DNA of 64,000 bases, from the NCBI GenBank assembly GCA_910579925.1, contig CAJTVY010000006.1, positions 1-64,000 on the forward strand, read 5' to 3'. The notes beneath the pieces are model-generated. The model ran no database searches and was not told where the DNA came from. It saw only the letters and a program-made list of their open reading frames with translations. Shown here piece by piece: positions 26,119 through 35,695 of this stretch. This stretch comes from an uncultured Dorea sp. Lineage in GTDB: Bacteria > Bacillota > Clostridia > Lachnospirales > Lachnospiraceae. How positions within the stretch are numbered: the stretch's first letter is position 1; the number at the start of each line of letters is the position of its first letter. The position numbers and the translations under genes were made by a program.

Positions 26119-28614
26119 TTACCCCAGCGTAAAGGGCGCCTGAGTTACTGGGAAATTTGGATTATAATACGGATCCCCCTTCTCCAGAATCTTGGGCCAC
26201 TTTTTCCGGAATTTTTTTACTTCCTTTTCAAAACGCTCGATTTTTTCCGGTGTATCTTCATACCCTCTCGATTTGGATTCATAATGATGCCATTCTGAAA
26301 ATGCATTATACACAATCAATTTATCAATTTCTCTAAGCTTCAGACAATAATCCACATCATTGCATGCAACCACAAACTGCTCGTCAAATCCTCCCACCTG
26401 TTCAAAGACCGATCTCTTCGTCAGCATACAGGCAGCCGTTACCGCACTGTAATTACAGTTAATTCTTGCCCTTACCATATAGCCGTAATCTTCTCTTCCA
26501 ATCCCTACATGGACGTGCCCGGCATAACCCCCAAATCCAATCACAACCCCGGCATGCTGTACCGTATCATCCTCGTAAAGCAGTTTTGCACCTACGGCCC
26601 CTACTTCATCCCGGATACACACACCTACCAGTTCCTCCAGGGCGGTCTCATTGATCATCTCCGTATCATTATTTAAAAATAACAGATATTCTCCCCTTGC
26701 AAATTGTACGCCAAAATTATTGATTGCAGAATAATTGAAATTCCCTTCCCATTTGACAACCTTTAAATTCGTATACTGATTCTGTATCTTCTCATAATAA
26801 TCGAATGTCTCTTTTTTCTCACTATTATTTTCAACAATAATAATCTCAAACGCTTTATAACTGCTTTTTTTATATATTGACTGTATACATTGATTCAGAT
26901 CATTTATGTGATCCTTATTGGGAATGATAATGGAAACCAGCGGATTCCCCGGAGTTCCGTAAATCACATGATACATTCCCCACAATCCGGTATGTTCCAC
27001 TCTGGCTTCTATTCCAATTCTTTTAAAATGATCCTCAATTGCTTTCTTTCCGGCCTCATAGGCATACATCTTACTTGTGGGATCGCCTGCAACGGAATTC
27101 ATATGAATCCTCCAGTGATACAGAATCTTTGGAATATGTCTGATATGCTCTGCTTCTTCTATACAGCGGAACATCAGATCATAGTCCTGTGAACCGTCAT
27201 ATTCTGCTCTGAATCCCCCGATTTTCCTGATAATATTCATTTTTACCACAAAAAAATGAGTAATATAATTGTGTGAACAGAATAAATCAATGCTGAAGTC
27301 CGGTTTAAAGTTCGGATCATTATGCTCCTTTTTATCTCCCGAAATTTTATCCTCATCCGTGTACAGAATATCATATTCTTTTTCCTGTAATGCTTTTACC
27401 ACTTCAAATAATGCATTCGGAGCCAGGATATCATCATGATCAAACAATCCTACATATTCTCCTGTTGCCAGTTCTAAAGCCTGATTCGTATTTCCCGAAA
27501 TGCCTTCATTTTTATCCAATATACGATATACGATTCTGGAATCCATTTCAGAATATCTCTTCAGCTCCCTTTCTACTGCCAGATCTCCTTCACTGCCATC
27601 AGCGATGCATAACTCCCAATTTCGATATGTCTGCACTCTGACAGAATCAATCATCTCTCTCAGAAAATGTATAGGTGTTTTATAAGTAGGAACCACAATA
27701 CTGATTTTGGGCTGATATTCAAAATCGGTCTTTCTCTGCCTCATTAATTCTTCTTTATCCGGCTTCTGTTCTTCAAACCATTCTTTATATGGCTTACCCA
27801 TGGAATTAACTCTGGATACAATATATTCCCCCAGTCCCTTTATTCCGTATTTGTGAATATGCACTATCCCTTTTCCAACATTCTTTATATTAATACATTT
27901 TACAAACTGTCTTGCAAATCCTGTTTTTGCTGCTATAGCATTGTGTCTGCGTATCTGTCCTGGTATTAGTTTAATATGCTTACATCTTCTTTTATCATAA
28001 ATCAGAAATTCATACTTTTCTGTTTCTTCGAAAGGAAATTCTATGGTGAATCCACAGTTTAATTCTTCCGGCTTCACCAGTCCGGCTTCCAGTACGTCTT
28101 CCCTTTTATTTCTGGTAAGCCTGATATTCTCAACACTGTTTCCGTCTTCACGCCTGACAGCAAATTTTAAAGTCTCAAGACCAAAAATCGTAGTTCCCCA
28201 TCCGATAACTCTGATTTTTTTCTCATCTAAAAATACCTGATCAATACAGTATGATATGGTACTGTCCTCCTTCATTCTCTGAAGGGTTCTATGATTATAG
28301 GAAACTATTTTTTTTAATCCTTTTGAGCTCCTGGCATATAATGTAAACTCCTCTGGATCTAAAATATGAGGGGGGATAAATGCTTTGATATAAAATCCAC
28401 ACTTAACAGGCACTTGATATCTATTCCCATATTTTTTTCGAACATCCTTACGCACAATACTATCCTGAACTGTCTTAACTTTGGAGTGATTGATTGTCGC
28501 CACTAATTCAAAGGGGTCATTCTCTGTATCGAAGCACCAGCCATTCAGTCTTATATAAGTCTCCTGGGGCTTTACTCTGTACTTTTCTCTATCAATATAA
28601 AATTTGTAACTCAT
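26119..28614 (-). CDS. Two-domain family 2 glycosyltransferase
   Basis: This 831-residue protein has an N-terminal beta-rich region (1-270) and two GT-A domains. Domain 1 (about 300-500) opens PKISIVVPTYKTP and has ILYTDEDK. Domain 2 (about 555-790) opens PLVSIIIPNKDH and has LFLNNDTEM. This tandem layout is common in rhamnan, galactan and teichoic-type polymer synthesis, where the two domains add alternating or primer sugars. GGGAGG lies six bases before the ATG at 28614; an in-frame start 18 bases earlier is less likely. It follows the ABC exporter genes and a small membrane protein and is the last gene before a terminator. Sugar specificity is unknown. Confidence 0.92.
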   Translation of the reverse strand: MSYKFYIDREKYRVKPQETYIRLNGWCFDTENDPFELVATINHSKVKTVQDSIVRKDVRKKYGNRYQVPVKCGFYIKAFIPPHILDPEEFTLYARSSKGLKKIVSYNHRTLQRMKEDSTISYCIDQVFLDEKKIRVIGWGTTIFGLETLKFAVRREDGNSVENIRLTRNKREDVLEAGLVKPEELNCGFTIEFPFEETEKYEFLIYDKRRCKHIKLIPGQIRRHNAIAAKTGFARQFVKCINIKNVGKGIVHIHKYGIKGLGEYIVSRVNSMGKPYKEWFEEQKPDKEELMRQRKTDFEYQPKISIVVPTYKTPIHFLREMIDSVRVQTYRNWELCIADGSEGDLAVERELKRYSEMDSRIVYRILDKNEGISGNTNQALELATGEYVGLFDHDDILAPNALFEVVKALQEKEYDILYTDEDKISGDKKEHNDPNFKPDFSIDLFCSHNYITHFFVVKMNIIRKIGGFRAEYDGSQDYDLMFRCIEEAEHIRHIPKILYHWRIHMNSVAGDPTSKMYAYEAGKKAIEDHFKRIGIEARVEHTGLWGMYHVIYGTPGNPLVSIIIPNKDHINDLNQCIQSIYKKSSYKAFEIIIVENNSEKKETFDYYEKIQNQYTNLKVVKWEGNFNYSAINNFGVQFARGEYLLFLNNDTEMINETALEELVGVCIRDEVGAVGAKLLYEDDTVQHAGVVIGFGGYAGHVHVGIGREDYGYMVRARINCNYSAVTAACMLTKRSVFEQVGGFDEQFVVACNDVDYCLKLREIDKLIVYNAFSEWHHYESKSRGYEDTPEKIERFEKEVKKFRKKWPKILEKGDPYYNPNFPVTQAPFTLG

Positions 28615-28644
28615 AAACTTCCTCCCATCCAAAAATTTTATATT

Positions 28645-29244
28645 TTACCTGAATAATCTATATAAAAACTTCATAAACACAACCGTATAAACCACAAATA
28701 CTAATAACACTGCAAAAGTTTCAAAATCAAATCTGTCTGTAATTGTCTTTAAGATCAAAGTTCCCTCTGTCCGGTTTCCTGAAATTGTAAGCTCTGTTCC
28801 ATTCTGTGTCATAGGCTGAAAAAAGATTCCAATACCTCTGTTCTCATCAGCATTCTTATTTTCAAAAACAATCGTATATTCTTTTCCTCTGGCATCATTA
28901 ATCGTGTCAAATGAAAATTCAAAGAATTTGCTGGGCTTAATCTCTGCCGCAGACACTTCTCCCTCTGCAACACTCTGACCGAGCTGATTGTCGATCAGAC
29001 GATACTTTACTCTGACATCCCGGACATCTCCGATTACCTGGACCTTTGCTTTCACTCCGTCCAGAGTATCTTCGGCGCATATAAACCTCTGCTCTATGAC
29101 ACCTTCACATACAACGCCAGTGCTAAGATACTCACTATTATCAACTTTTTTATCATAAATATTATTAGGCTTCGCAATATGTGCATATACAAAAGCCAAA
29201 ATCAGAACAATTATGATACCAATCACATTCTTCAATTTTTTCAT
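28645..29244 (-). CDS. Bitopic membrane protein of unknown function in the polysaccharide export operon
   Basis: This 199-residue protein has an N-terminal hydrophobic helix (about 6-26), an extracytoplasmic beta-rich middle (30-165) and a C-terminal helix (about 175-196, FAVLLVFVVYTVVFMKFLY). The ATG at 29244 has a CGAGGAA ribosome site; a longer in-frame start overlaps the ATPase gene. It sits 16 bases after the ABC ATPase and 30 bases before the GT2 gene, so it probably assists export or assembly of the polymer. No family is recognised. Confidence 0.8.
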   Translation of the reverse strand: MKKLKNVIGIIIVLILAFVYAHIAKPNNIYDKKVDNSEYLSTGVVCEGVIEQRFICAEDTLDGVKAKVQVIGDVRDVRVKYRLIDNQLGQSVAEGEVSAAEIKPSKFFEFSFDTINDARGKEYTIVFENKNADENRGIGIFFQPMTQNGTELTISGNRTEGTLILKTITDRFDFETFAVLLVFVVYTVVFMKFLYRLFR

Positions 29245-29260
29245 ATATTTTTCCTCGTTG

Positions 29261-29995
29261 CTATGACTTACTATATTCTTCACAAATATCCTTCGCCGCT
29301 CCGAATCTTTTTACCTTCCCTTTCTCTAACCAGACGATCTTATTACAGATAGATTCCACCTGCTGAATGCTATGTGACACAAATAATACTGTCGTCCCTT
29401 TATCCATCATATTTCTAATTCTTCGTTCGCATTTCTCCTGAAACCTAAAGTCCCCAACTGATAATACCTCGTCCACAATTAAAATATCTGGTGTACCTAT
29501 AGTCGCAATTGCAAACGCAAGACGAGACACCATGCCCGATGAAAAATTCTTTACCGGAACATTCATAAAATCCTGCAATTCTGAAAATGCAACAATATCT
29601 TCATAATATCCGTCCATTACTTCCCTTGAATGTCCCAGTAATGCGCCGTTTAAATATACATTCTCGCGCGCTGTAAGGTCGAAATCAAATCCGGCTCCCA
29701 ATTCGATTAAGGGTGCAACCATACCGTTCACCGTAACACTTCCTTCAGTGGGTTTTAACACTCCGGCAATCGTCTTTAGCATCGTGCTTTTACCGCTTCC
29801 GTTCAGCCCGATCAGCCCAAGGGAGTCTCCTTTATAAACCTCCAATGACACATCCCTCAAAGCCCAGAATTCTTCATAGGATACCTGCTTTTTCAGACTT
29901 TTAATGACATACTCTTTAAAGCTGTCAAATTTCTCAGATGAGAGATTAAATCGCATGGAGACATGTTCTACCTTTACTACTATTTGTTCTTCCAT
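29261..29995 (-). CDS. Polysaccharide/teichoic acid export ABC ATPase (TagH/Wzt-like)
   Basis: This 244-residue ATPase carries Walker A GLNGSGKST near residue 61, signature NFSSGM near 150 and Walker B DILIVDEVLSVGD near 170. VDEVLSVGD instead of the usual DEPT is typical of the TagH, RfbE and Wzt exporters of teichoic acid and O-antigen. The extra C-terminal carbohydrate-binding domain of Wzt is absent. AGGAG lies seven bases before the ATG. It follows its permease by nine bases. Confidence 0.94.
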   Translation of the reverse strand: MEEQIVVKVEHVSMRFNLSSEKFDSFKEYVIKSLKKQVSYEEFWALRDVSLEVYKGDSLGLIGLNGSGKSTMLKTIAGVLKPTEGSVTVNGMVAPLIELGAGFDFDLTARENVYLNGALLGHSREVMDGYYEDIVAFSELQDFMNVPVKNFSSGMVSRLAFAIATIGTPDILIVDEVLSVGDFRFQEKCERRIRNMMDKGTTVLFVSHSIQQVESICNKIVWLEKGKVKRFGAAKDICEEYSKS

Positions 29996-30004
29996 AATCT
30001 GCTC

Positions 30005-30781
30005 CTAAATATTCAGAATAAAACTATCCTGATTCTTATAAAATACATATAATCCCAAAATAAGTGAAACTGCCGTCTCGATAGTTGCAACAACCAGAGA
30101 CTGCAGGTCAAATACCGTATTATTGATCATCACATCTCTCAGCATAATCAACATATTTGTTAATGGGTTCAGCATGACTACTTTATACAGCCATTCAGGT
30201 AAAATTGACATAGGATAAATCACAGGTGTCAAATACATTAACGCTGTTGTAAACACAGTGTAAAGATGCATGATATCTCTGAATTTTACTGTTACCGCCG
30301 CCAGGATCAGACCGATTCCCAGAGAAAATACAACTAAAAGAATCAGCGGAACCGGGACAAGAAATACCGTCCAATGCAGTTCTGCCCTCGTTACCACCAT
30401 TACAAGAAGCAATGCGGTAAAAGATGCCAACAAATTAATAAAGCTTGAAAACACCCTGGATATTACAAAAAGATATTTTGGCACATACACTTTCTTAATC
30501 AAGGCTGCACTTCCAATAATTGAAGACATGGCTTCTGTTGTAGCCCCCGAGAAAAAATTAAATACCACTTGTCCGCTGAGAATATACAGCGGGAAATTCT
30601 CGATATCAAATTTGAACAAATTAGAAAAAACAACCGATAAAATAATCATCATGCACAAAGGATTCAGCAAAGTCCATAAGACCCCCAATACTGAGCGGCG
30701 ATACTTAATCTTCACATCCCGCGCCACCAGTTCTTTCAGCAGAGGTTCAAACCGCAAAAAATTCTGAATGTATGTCGTCAA
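30005..30781 (-). CDS. Polysaccharide/teichoic acid export ABC permease (TagG/Wzm-like)
   Basis: This 258-residue ABC-2 permease has six hydrophobic segments. The N-terminus FLRFEPLLKELVARDVKIKY and the following RRSVLGVLWTLLNPL are diagnostic of the RfbA/TagG/Wzm family, which moves finished lipid-linked polymer across the membrane. The start is TTG, with AGGAGG eight bases upstream. It is first in an operon with its ATPase, a bitopic protein and a two-domain GT2, driven by a promoter at 30891 through a leader containing a 17-base-pair hairpin. Confidence 0.94.
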   Translation of the reverse strand: MTTYIQNFLRFEPLLKELVARDVKIKYRRSVLGVLWTLLNPLCMMIILSVVFSNLFKFDIENFPLYILSGQVVFNFFSGATTEAMSSIIGSAALIKKVYVPKYLFVISRVFSSFINLLASFTALLLVMVVTRAELHWTVFLVPVPLILLVVFSLGIGLILAAVTVKFRDIMHLYTVFTTALMYLTPVIYPMSILPEWLYKVVMLNPLTNMLIMLRDVMINNTVFDLQSLVVATIETAVSLILGLYVFYKNQDSFILNI

Positions 30782-30828
30782 AATTCTGTCCTCCTAACAC
30801 TAACGCTTCTCACTATATTATACCCAAT

Positions 30829-30869
30829 AAGACAAACCAGCAGTATCATAAGATACTGCTGTTTGTCTT
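30829..30869 (-). promoter_or_regulatory. Long hairpin in the leader of the ABC exporter operon
   Basis: AAGACAAACAGCAGTATC pairs with GATACTGCTGGTTTGTCTT around a four-base loop with one bulge. It lies between the promoter at 30891 and the permease start and is followed by TATTGGG, not a clean T-run. It could end the amidase transcript or act as an attenuator. A TATAAT just after it could be a second promoter. Confidence 0.65.
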
Positions 30870-30890
30870 CCAATTCAGAGTTCTTGCATT

Positions 30891-30919
30891 ATTATATCAT
30901 CATGCCATAATAAATACAA
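30891..30919 (-). promoter_or_regulatory. Promoter of the ABC exporter operon
   Basis: TTGTAT (30914-30919), 17 bases, TATAAT (30891-30896). It lies directly behind the stop codon of the amidase gene. Confidence 0.65.
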
Positions 30920-30921
30920 CC

Positions 30922-33900
30922 CTAACTCATTTTTAATTTTTTTATCATATCTACAATAGAATGACCATAGCCTTCCGCCGTTGCCCATCCGTAACCATCC
31001 GGGTTTTCCTTGATTCCAAGCCATTCTACATACGGAGCACAGCCTCTCTTTACTTTCCCAAATCTCGGGTCAACACAGGCATTATTCAAAGGTTCTTCTG
31101 AGCCATATGCTTTCAGATGCTGAATTTGTGCTCTCACTCCTTCTCTGACGTCGCGGAAACTTGCACACTGTCCTGCACTGTTGCCGTCTAATGCGCCAAT
31201 CCCCGCAAAGTTGAACTGTTCGATCTTAACGATACCTCCATATCTTAGCCATCCAGTCTCTTTCATCGCCTGAGCAAACGCAACTTCCGCACGTACTCCT
31301 TCCGCTTCTGCCTCCTCATAATAGATCTGGCAGAACTTCTCTACCGTCGCCGCACCGCCTGCGCCTAATTCCAGGCCCGGATAATCTGCATTGCTTGATT
31401 TAAAATATTCAACCATCTGCTCAACCGTTGTTGTTGATTCTCCCATAATGGTATAGTATTTTGTAGCGCTTACCTGCTGTGAGATACCGCCGATGTTTTT
31501 GAACAATCCATTACCGGTCCCGACATAAACGTGTATTTTGTAAAGCCCGGAATGATATTTATGATACATAGGATCAACATCCACGGAATACGTTCCTTCT
31601 CCTACCTTTTCTGCGGTGTACCAGCGGATATCATTCTGATCCGCCGCACACCATACCGGAACCTCAACCTTCGTTATACCTGATGCTGCTTTTAAGCCAG
31701 TAATCTTAACCGTAAACATACCGGAGGCATCATCATAATCTGGTACTTCAATCGCTGAAACTGATGGATCGGATACCTCAAATGTGGTAGTTCCCAATCC
31801 TTTTACGGTTCCATTTGCAAGGGTTGCATATACATGTACATTATAAAGCCCAGATGTTTTATGCTTATTAATCTCTACAGAAGCCGTCCACTCTCCAAGA
31901 GAATTCTTGTATCCGGTATACCATACCAGATCATCCTGGCCTCCCTTTTCGCTCCATACAGCAAACTGCACGCCTCTTACCACTCCAAGCAGTTCTACGT
32001 TAGCCGCCCTCAGGTCATACTTCATTTCCTTTTCAGATGCCGGAACCGCCTCAATCTCCAGATTCGGAATGATTACACTCTGTTCGCCGGCTACCATTCC
32101 TGTAACTATTTCATTTCCAGCCGTCAGGTATGCATGTACTTTATATTTCCCTGTTGCATAATTATGATTCGCTATACTGACAACCGCCTTATAGCTTCCA
32201 TCATTCTGTTTTTCTGCATCGTACCATCTGATATCGCTCTGGTCATTCAGACACCATACCGGAACCTGAATTCTGGATACGCCAGACTTCGACTGAATTC
32301 CGTCGGCGACCACCTCAAATGTTCCTTTGTTCTCATTATAATTCTTTAATGAGACAGTCATGCCCGGATTTTCAACATCAAACGTGGTAATACCTAAGCC
32401 CTTTACAACTCCGTTCGCAAGCGTTGCATATACATGCACATTATATAGCCCTGGTGTCTTGTGTTTTCTGATGTCTGCCGTAGCCGTCCATTCTCCCAGC
32501 GAATTCCTGCTTCCCGAATACCAGATCAAGTCGTCCTGGCCGCCTTTTTCACTCCAGGTGGCAAAAGATACTTCCTTTATCACTCCTAACAGTTCCACAT
32601 TAGATACTTTTAATGCATATTCTGTATCCTTGCCAGATATATTCGCTGCACTTATCTCCATATTAGGTACTGTCATCTTCTGTTCACCGACTACTTTTCC
32701 ATAGGTAAGCCCGTTTTTAGCAGTCAGATATGCATGTACCTGATAATTTCCTGTTGAGAACTTATGATTTGAGATACTTACTGTCGCTTTATAACTCCCG
32801 TCACTCTGCTTTTTCGCATCATACCAGGCAATATCGTTCTGATCTTTGGCACACCATACCGGCACCTGTACTACAGATACTCCGGACTTCGATTGTATAT
32901 TGCTGATTACGACATCAAAAGTTCCTTTATTTTCAGCATAATTCTCTATCGCTGTGTCCATGCCCGGGCTGGCCACTTCAAATGTTTCTCCGCCTACTCC
33001 TCTTACTGTTCCGTCAACGAGCGTCGCATACACATGTACATGATAAATTCCTGCGGTCTTATGCTTTCCGATATCCGCAATCGCCGTCCATTCGCCTAAT
33101 GAATTCTTATTTCCTGTATACCAGATCAGATCATCCTGACCGCCCTTTTCACTCCATACGGCGAACTGTACGCTTTTCACATTTCCCAGCCGGCCGACAT
33201 TCAGAACCTTGAGTTCAAATTTTGTTTCCTTCTGGTCTGTATCGTTCACAAGGATCCCCACATCCGGAAGCGTTACTTTCTGTTCCCCCACTGCATACCC
33301 GGCAACAATACCGTTTCCGGCAGTCAGATAGGCATGTACCTTATAGTTTCCCGTTGCATAGTTATGATTCGACATACTTATTGTTGCTTTATAACTTCCA
33401 TCATTCTGCTTAACCGCATCATACCATTTGATGTCGCTCTGGTTATTCGCACACCATACCGGAACCTGCACCATGCTTACTCCGGATTTTGATTCAATAT
33501 CCGTTATAATTACATCAAAGGTTCCTTTTTCAGCATTATAATTCTGAATGTTGCCTTTCAAAGATGGAGAACTGATTTCCATCGTCTTACTTCCCAGGCC
33601 AGCCGACTGTCCTCCTGTCAGATTTGCATACACATGCACATTATACAAACCACTCTTCTTAAAATCGCTGATATTGATAATTGCCTGCCATTTCCCTTTT
33701 GAAACAAGTCTGGCATTGTACCATATAATATCAGACTGGTCTTTCGATTGCCAGGTCGGAACACTTACTCCCTGAACCTCTGATGGCATATCCTTAAACT
33801 CAATATTCACTACACACTTCTTTTCTGATTCATCTAACTGAAGCGTTATTTCACTGCCTGTATCTTTTGATACATAAAAGGAATCCTGGCATAATACGCT

Positions 33901-35580
33901 GCCCGAAGCATTTTTTGCTTCAATACGGTAATTACCTCTGACGTTATTAAAATCACTGACCTTAAACCCTACAGTTCCTTTTCCACTCTCTACAGGGTAG
34001 TCTTTGCTTTTTTTGCTTTCTTCATTTGTAATCGTAACTTTTGCATTATTTCCCAGTCCTGTTACTTTAATCTGAGCCGTTCCATTAAAATCATTTTTAT
34101 CTTCAACCTTAATACTTGGTCCTTTGCTCAGATTAAAATAGTTAGCAATACCCGTTGCATCCGCAATTCCTAATTGTCTTACAAAATTATCGTCCTTCAG
34201 TCTGGCTGCATCACTGGAATTAGTCAGAAATGCATGTTCTACGATAATTCCAGGAATTCCATTGAGCTTATTATTCCGAATAACAGAATAATAGTCCATA
34301 AGAGAGCCATCGTCGTATTTGCTGCCGTCGGTAGCGTTCTTAAACTTGATATTACGGTCGTTTAATCCGAGACTCACAAGCTGATTCTGAATCTGCCTCG
34401 CCAGGGCTTCTCCTTTATTATGTACATCCGCATTATGTCCTCTGTTAGGGTAATACACTTCTACACCGTTTGCACCTGCTGTTGCAGAATTCATATGCAG
34501 GCTGACAAAAATATCTGCTCCCCATGCTTTCGCTCTTCTTGCCCGCTCTTCCAGTTCAACGAATGTATCATTGTCTCTGGTCATATACACGGTAACGCCA
34601 TTATACTGTTCTAATTCACTCTTACAGGCCTTGGCAATCCTTAGATTAAGATCCTTCTCCACTAACCCATTCGCTGAAGCGCCGGAATCTGAACCACCAT
34701 GTCCCGGATCCAGAACCACAATCACGTCTTCCGCCGCTTTCACCGTTGCTGCAGGCATTAGTACGTCTGCCACTGAATGAAATACCGAATCCGCAGCACT
34801 GGAAACAATATTCTTTTCCTTTTCAGAGGCGCCTTCTTCTGTCTCTACGATCTCAACAGTCTCTTCGATTGCTTCCTCTATATCAGTTTCCACATCTTCA
34901 ACTGCATTCAGATCCACAGTAACGACCGATGCTTCGATCTCTTCGATCTTCTCAGCGCTTACACTGCGGCCCTTTTCTTCGCCCGTCTGATAGTCCTCAT
35001 CCACGCCAAACATTGCCTCTATGCCAACGTCGGACAGTTCAATCACATTCTCGGCGCCATCCTGGACATAGATAAAACGCTCTAAGTGATATATCCCTGC
35101 ATCCTTATTATCGAATGTACGCTCAAACAGATACAGCTCGTTCTCTTTCAAAGTCAGTCCGAATTCCACAGAACTTCCATCGGATTTCTTACTGATCAGC
35201 CTGGCATCTGAGATATTTTCCGTTCCATCCCCAAATGAAACTACAAGCTGCTGTTCTGCCGGTGTCTGAAGATATGGCGCTCCGACTCCGACATAATTAA
35301 TCACTCCCGGCTTTGTAACCATCTCCTCCTGGTCGTCCTCTTCTGGCGCTGTCTCCCCTTCTGCGCTCTGTTCGTCCACTGCCTGACCATCGGTTCCATC
35401 CCCATTTGTTTCAGTACTTTCTTCATTTTCTTCTATATGCGAAAGATCGCTCCCCATGCTCTCTCCATTCGCATTATCCACCTGTGGCTCTGCCGCTCTT
35501 ACACCATTTGGAAAAAATGTAAGGCTCAACAGAACCAATACCAGAATACTGGCAATCCTTCCCCTTATCCTTTTTGTCAT
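30922..35580 (-). CDS. Dual peptidoglycan hydrolase: N-acetylmuramoyl-L-alanine amidase plus glucosaminidase with eight GBS Bsp-like repeats
   Basis: This 1552-residue secreted protein has a signal peptide (1-29), an acidic region (35-90) and a beta domain (95-195). The Amidase_3 zinc domain (285-485) has His294 (DPGHGG), Glu308, His362 (SLHMNS) and Glu448 (IIVEHA) all in place. After a beta domain (490-570) come eight repeats of about 100 residues (572-1372), alternating two types, then a glucosaminidase domain (1385-1552) with likely catalytic Glu1441 (MKETGW). It would cut both the stem peptide link and the glycan strand; the repeats probably bind the wall. GAGGAGG precedes the ATG. It is transcribed alone between the CotH operon and the exporter operon. 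Confidence 0.94.
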   Translation of the reverse strand: MTKRIRGRIASILVLVLLSLTFFPNGVRAAEPQVDNANGESMGSDLSHIEENEESTETNGDGTDGQAVDEQSAEGETAPEEDDQEEMVTKPGVINYVGVGAPYLQTPAEQQLVVSFGDGTENISDARLISKKSDGSSVEFGLTLKENELYLFERTFDNKDAGIYHLERFIYVQDGAENVIELSDVGIEAMFGVDEDYQTGEEKGRSVSAEKIEEIEASVVTVDLNAVEDVETDIEEAIEETVEIVETEEGASEKEKNIVSSAADSVFHSVADVLMPAATVKAAEDVIVVLDPGHGGSDSGASANGLVEKDLNLRIAKACKSELEQYNGVTVYMTRDNDTFVELEERARRAKAWGADIFVSLHMNSATAGANGVEVYYPNRGHNADVHNKGEALARQIQNQLVSLGLNDRNIKFKNATDGSKYDDGSLMDYYSVIRNNKLNGIPGIIVEHAFLTNSSDAARLKDDNFVRQLGIADATGIANYFNLSKGPSIKVEDKNDFNGTAQIKVTGLGNNAKVTITNEESKKSKDYPVESGKGTVGFKVSDFNNVRGNYRIEAKNASGSVLCQDSFYVSKDTGSEITLQLDESEKKCVVNIEFKDMPSEVQGVSVPTWQSKDQSDIIWYNARLVSKGKWQAIINISDFKKSGLYNVHVYANLTGGQSAGLGSKTMEISSPSLKGNIQNYNAEKGTFDVIITDIESKSGVSMVQVPVWCANNQSDIKWYDAVKQNDGSYKATISMSNHNYATGNYKVHAYLTAGNGIVAGYAVGEQKVTLPDVGILVNDTDQKETKFELKVLNVGRLGNVKSVQFAVWSEKGGQDDLIWYTGNKNSLGEWTAIADIGKHKTAGIYHVHVYATLVDGTVRGVGGETFEVASPGMDTAIENYAENKGTFDVVISNIQSKSGVSVVQVPVWCAKDQNDIAWYDAKKQSDGSYKATVSISNHKFSTGNYQVHAYLTAKNGLTYGKVVGEQKMTVPNMEISAANISGKDTEYALKVSNVELLGVIKEVSFATWSEKGGQDDLIWYSGSRNSLGEWTATADIRKHKTPGLYNVHVYATLANGVVKGLGITTFDVENPGMTVSLKNYNENKGTFEVVADGIQSKSGVSRIQVPVWCLNDQSDIRWYDAEKQNDGSYKAVVSIANHNYATGKYKVHAYLTAGNEIVTGMVAGEQSVIIPNLEIEAVPASEKEMKYDLRAANVELLGVVRGVQFAVWSEKGGQDDLVWYTGYKNSLGEWTASVEINKHKTSGLYNVHVYATLANGTVKGLGTTTFEVSDPSVSAIEVPDYDDASGMFTVKITGLKAASGITKVEVPVWCAADQNDIRWYTAEKVGEGTYSVDVDPMYHKYHSGLYKIHVYVGTGNGLFKNIGGISQQVSATKYYTIMGESTTTVEQMVEYFKSSNADYPGLELGAGGAATVEKFCQIYYEEAEAEGVRAEVAFAQAMKETGWLRYGGIVKIEQFNFAGIGALDGNSAGQCASFRDVREGVRAQIQHLKAYGSEEPLNNACVDPRFGKVKRGCAPYVEWLGIKENPDGYGWATAEGYGHSIVDMIKKLKMS
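31765..33564 (-). repeat. Three tandem 600-base dyads inside the hydrolase gene
   Basis: Residues 673-872, 873-1072 and 1073-1272 are three units of exactly 200 residues. Each holds one A repeat (VPVWC, DI-WYDA, DGSYKA, NYKVHAYLTA) and one B repeat (WSEKGGQDDLIWY, NSLGEWTA, LYNVHVYATL). Diverged A-type copies flank them. The constant length and high identity suggest growth by unequal crossing-over of the 600-base unit. Confidence 0.9.
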
Positions 35581-35695
35581 TTTCAGTCCTCCTCATACTT
35601 ATAGCAAAAACATATAATTATTGTCTGACTCCTATATTATATATCAGTATCTTTTCCTTTTCAAGTCAAACTCCTGTTCTCCAGAAAAGACAAAA

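Noticed and set aside
31834..32349. 171-residue plus-strand frame inside the autolysin repeats
   Set aside because: It is the antisense of the repeated domains; its repeated look comes from the real gene on the other strand.
31765..33564. CRISPR-like array
   Set aside because: The periodicity is 600 bases and lies in a coding frame as protein domains; no short repeats with spacers were seen anywhere in the window.
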